Part shown: one piece after another, positions 61,683 through 64,000 of the stretch
Position numbering within the stretch: the stretch's first letter is position 1
How the letters are laid out: each line of letters opens with the position of its first letter
Assembly (NCBI RefSeq): GCF_000485795.1
Contig: NZ_AXZL01000076.1
Coordinates: forward strand, 248,001-312,000
Origin: Shewanella decolorationis S12
GTDB taxonomy: Bacteria > Pseudomonadota > Gammaproteobacteria > Enterobacterales > Shewanellaceae
Length of the DNA stretch: 64,000 nucleotides
Direction of reading: 5' to 3'
The notes under the pieces: generated by a model
The model's database searches: none
Seen by the model: the letters and a program-made list of their open reading frames with translations, nothing else
Told to the model about the DNA's origin: nothing
Translations under genes and position numbers: made by a program

Positions 61683-63632
61683 ATGTCTCATTTATTTGCA
61701 CATTATCTAAGATTATCAATAGTGTTAGCAATCACAACACTACACTCATGGTCTTATGCTGAAGATCTAAAATTTTCAGAATTCGAGCAAAAAATTTGGA
61801 CTTTAGTTTCTGATAAAACAGTAACTGAGCAACAAGTCTATTCTGAATTGCAAGGCTTGAATTTAGAATTAAGTAATATGCAACCAAATGAACAAGCCCT
61901 TTTCCTTATGCATGAGTGCCGTATAGCGATACGAGCAACTCAACAACCTAATCCCCAAGTACTAAAAAAACTTCAAAATCTTAATCGATATGAAATATAT
62001 AAATATGATTCAGCAGCTTTAATTAAATGTAAACAATACCAAGAATATTTAAACTCAGAATCCGACAAAATATTCCTCCTTGAATATGAAGCATTTTACA
62101 AATTGAATGAGTCTGATACTCCACTTCTGAAAATGTGGCTTGCATATGACTTTGCAAATATTGCAATGGATGCAGGATATACTGATGAGGCGATAAATGC
62201 TATAGGTCTGTCAATTGAAATTGCAGAAGCGAATAATTTACAAGAATGGGTCAGTGAAAGTTTAGGCATTCTTGCATTACTGCAAAGCGACATAAAGCAG
62301 ACTTCCCTAGCTCTTTTAACAATAAATAGAGCAATTGAACTTAGTAGGAATGCTGATAATATTAAAATATTGCAATTGAGACAGGGATTTATTCTTAAAG
62401 AGGCTAATCAATTCAATGATGCACTCGCCGTTTATAATAATATAATTAATAAAGAAAACGACTATTACGCAGATGCGTACATTACAGCTGCCTTAAATAT
62501 CTCAGCAATCTATCAATCGATAGGAAAAAACAATGAAAACTTGAAACTAACTGAAAAAATATTAACTATAATAGATCCAGCAAAAGATCCATACAGTTGG
62601 CATCAAGCCAATATTTTAAGAGCGTTTGCATTATTAACAACTGGCCAATATGATGCCGCTAATCAATTATTCTACCAATCTCAATTATGGTTCGAAAGAA
62701 ACCATTGGCTAGTTTATCTAGTGCCAAAAATAGAAGAGTGGGCAAAATTACTTGAGCAATCTAATCTATACAAGCCAGCTTATTACGCATTAACTGATGC
62801 AAGCAATTTAAAGCACAGACTAAATATACAAAAAAGGCAGCGAGATGCGTTGTTAAATAATGCTCGTTTGGAGTCAGAACAACATAAACGAGCTCTACTT
62901 GAGTTATCAGAGGAACACAAAAAAGCAAATATATTATTAGAAAAACAACAGAATGAACATAACCTAATAATAACTATAGTAATTATAACCATTACTATGG
63001 CGTTATTTATACTCACAGTCTATTTAAGGTTGCGAAATGCTCATCGACTTCTAGCAGTAAAAAGTCATCAATTAGATTACGAGAGCAAACATGATCCATT
63101 AACCAAAGTTTATAATCGTCGATACTTCGAACAGTTTATTAGAACTAAATATAATGATGATAATATTGACGCACTGTTTCTATTAATAGATATTGACCAT
63201 TTTAAAAATGTAAATGATACATATGGACATCAAATAGGAGATCTGGTTTTAGAAATCGTTAGTAAGCGTATTAGTAATAGAGTTAAAAATAATGATAAAG
63301 TGATTCGTTGGGGCGGTGAAGAGTTTTTAGTATATATTGAGAACCCGGATAACAAAGTTAATTGTATTAAATTAATAGAAAGGTTGTTAAACGAAATATA
63401 TAATACACCTATAGAGTTAAAAGATAATCAACTCTATGTCACTATATCGATTGGTTTTGGTGTTTATCAAATGATTAACCAAACTCAAATAGACCAAGTA
63501 TTAAATCAAATTGATGAATATTTATACAAAGCCAAAACGCAAGGAAGAAACCAAGCAGTGGGTAATTTGGGTCGGTTAGAAATTAATGACGAATCGTTCA
63601 TCACACTGAAAACATCAAACGCCACAAGTTAA
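61683..63632 (+). CDS. Diguanylate cyclase with periplasmic TPR-like sensor (GGDEF)
   Basis: A 649-residue membrane protein. A signal segment (LRLSIVLAITTLHSWSYA) is followed by about 390 residues of helical, TPR-like repeats (for example YTDEAINAIGLSIEIAEANN and IKILQLRQGFILKEANQFNDALAVYNNII), a coiled coil, one transmembrane helix near 432-450 (LIITIVIITITMALFILTVYL) and a GGDEF domain. The domain keeps DPLTKVYNRRYFE, LFLLIDIDHFKNVNDTYGH and the active GGEEF in IRWGGEEFLVY, so it should make c-di-GMP. The inhibitory RxxD site is KNND, with Lys for Arg, so feedback control may be weak. The gene is strongly AT-rich. Confidence 0.92.
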   Translation: MSHLFAHYLRLSIVLAITTLHSWSYAEDLKFSEFEQKIWTLVSDKTVTEQQVYSELQGLNLELSNMQPNEQALFLMHECRIAIRATQQPNPQVLKKLQNLNRYEIYKYDSAALIKCKQYQEYLNSESDKIFLLEYEAFYKLNESDTPLLKMWLAYDFANIAMDAGYTDEAINAIGLSIEIAEANNLQEWVSESLGILALLQSDIKQTSLALLTINRAIELSRNADNIKILQLRQGFILKEANQFNDALAVYNNIINKENDYYADAYITAALNISAIYQSIGKNNENLKLTEKILTIIDPAKDPYSWHQANILRAFALLTTGQYDAANQLFYQSQLWFERNHWLVYLVPKIEEWAKLLEQSNLYKPAYYALTDASNLKHRLNIQKRQRDALLNNARLESEQHKRALLELSEEHKKANILLEKQQNEHNLIITIVIITITMALFILTVYLRLRNAHRLLAVKSHQLDYESKHDPLTKVYNRRYFEQFIRTKYNDDNIDALFLLIDIDHFKNVNDTYGHQIGDLVLEIVSKRISNRVKNNDKVIRWGGEEFLVYIENPDNKVNCIKLIERLLNEIYNTPIELKDNQLYVTISIGFGVYQMINQTQIDQVLNQIDEYLYKAKTQGRNQAVGNLGRLEINDESFITLKTSNATS

Positions 63633-63636
63633 CCAC

Positions 63637-63670
63637 TAGGGCGTGTTGACGTTCTAAAATTATCAAAACG
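63637..63670 (+). repeat. Solo tip of the MITE-like element
   Basis: TAGGGCGTGTTGACGTT at 63637-63653 matches the terminal inverted repeat of the element at 50472-50748, including the preceding TA. It is followed by CTAAAATTATCAAAACG, which resembles the loop and arm of the hairpin at 12933-12965. No second full terminus follows before prmC. Confidence 0.6.
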
Positions 63671-63690
63671 GAATTTATATGATTAATAGA

Positions 63691-64000
63691 TCAAATTCCA
63701 ATCAATCCCATCCACTTACCCATAGTGCATCTGTCATTGCTGCCAAAATCACGCACTGTTGCGACATTTTGATAACCCAACTCTGTCAGTTTTGCCCTGA
63801 GCTTTACCGCCTGCTCAAATCCATGTTCGAGCAGAATATAGCCGTTGGGTTTTAAATAATCCCGAGCGGTTTTTGCGATGTAGTAAAGATCGGCAAAGCC
63901 CTCATCAGCGGCGGTGAGCGCACTTTGTGGCTCGAAACGCACATCACCTTGATGTAAATGCTCATCGGCCTCATCGATGTAAGGCGGATTTGAGACAATT
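63691..64000 (-). CDS. prmC: Peptide chain release factor N5-glutamine methyltransferase PrmC, C-terminal part
   Basis: The gene runs off the right edge; only its last ~103 codons are here. The catalytic NPPY motif is at the edge (VSNPPYIDEADEHLHQGDVRFEPQSAL), followed by GFADLYYIAKTARDYLKPNGYILLEHGFEQAVKLRAKLTELGYQNVATVRDFGSNDRCTMGKW, all typical of PrmC (HemK). It methylates the GGQ glutamine of release factors 1 and 2. The stop is TGA at 63691-63693. In related genomes sirB2-sirB1-kdsA follow directly. Confidence 0.95.
   Translation of the reverse strand, partial: IVSNPPYIDEADEHLHQGDVRFEPQSALTAADEGFADLYYIAKTARDYLKPNGYILLEHGFEQAVKLRAKLTELGYQNVATVRDFGSNDRCTMGKWMGLIGI

Overview
The window is a 64 kb piece of a gammaproteobacterial chromosome, almost certainly Shewanella. 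Three things point there: very close E. coli-like orthologues (rluA, asnC, rlhA, kdsA, mpl), a tetraheme periplasmic flavocytochrome c cluster, and a TA-flanked short repeat of a kind I associate with Shewanella genomes. Most of it is core chromosome of moderate GC, interrupted by a few clearly AT-rich accessory patches. No rRNA, tRNA, CRISPR array, prophage or intact insertion sequence was seen.

Layout. 1-3886: the tail of an SH3-domain membrane protein, then putA (proline to glutamate). 3887-6551: an accessory locus. One AT-rich unknown gene (split by a frameshift at an A8 run) sits between two inverted ~250 bp hairpin-rich elements, followed by a further ~360 bp of nested palindromes. 6552-12016: DUF599 membrane protein, small HTH protein, CYTH protein, and cydDC, which is needed for cytochrome bd assembly. 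12403-18000: orphan type IV pilin-like protein, DUF3626 protein, RhlE-type helicase, chemoreceptor. 18253-20012: the CsdA/CsdE sulfur-transfer pair. 20123-25717: divergent M19 peptidase, RecF/OLD-like ATPase, cupin, large MORN/YwqK-repeat protein, PH-domain protein. 25860-29198: RNA modification genes rlhA and rluA, then asnC. 29405-33034: large secreted subtilase with a GlyGly-CTERM tail. 33126-37678: YadGH-type ABC exporter, hpt, ubiX, mpl. 37847-48837: PilZ-like protein, sterol-desaturase-like protein, DUF2804, outer-membrane barrel, yajG, cyclophilin, ampG, yajQ, vanZ-like, panE, and the glnK-amtB operon. 48892-51665: EAL phosphodiesterase, a 277 bp MITE-like element, DMT transporter.

51861-57128 is an AT-rich anaerobic respiration cluster. 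It encodes a DUF819 membrane protein, a LysR regulator, an outer-membrane porin and a divergent tetraheme flavocytochrome c resembling the ifc/fumarate-reductase family. It looks like a complete module for uptake, regulation and reduction of an unidentified organic acid. A second DUF819 paralogue lies 1 kb further on.

57272-64000 is the remnant of the conserved prmC-sirB2-sirB1-kdsA operon. Here it is opened by the second DUF819 gene between sirB1 and kdsA, and by a GNAT acetyltransferase plus an AT-rich diguanylate cyclase gene on the opposite strand between prmC and sirB2.

The best candidates for something undescribed are: (1) the paired elements at 3952-4200 and 5549-5800, whose hairpins keep their pairing while their sequence differs, with the gene between them; (2) the flavocytochrome/DUF819/porin/LysR module with an altered substrate pocket; (3) the M19 peptidase relative that has lost half of its metal ligands; (4) structured leaders upstream of csdA and of the orphan pilin. 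No searches or folding calculations could be run; family names rest on recognition of motifs and remembered homologues.
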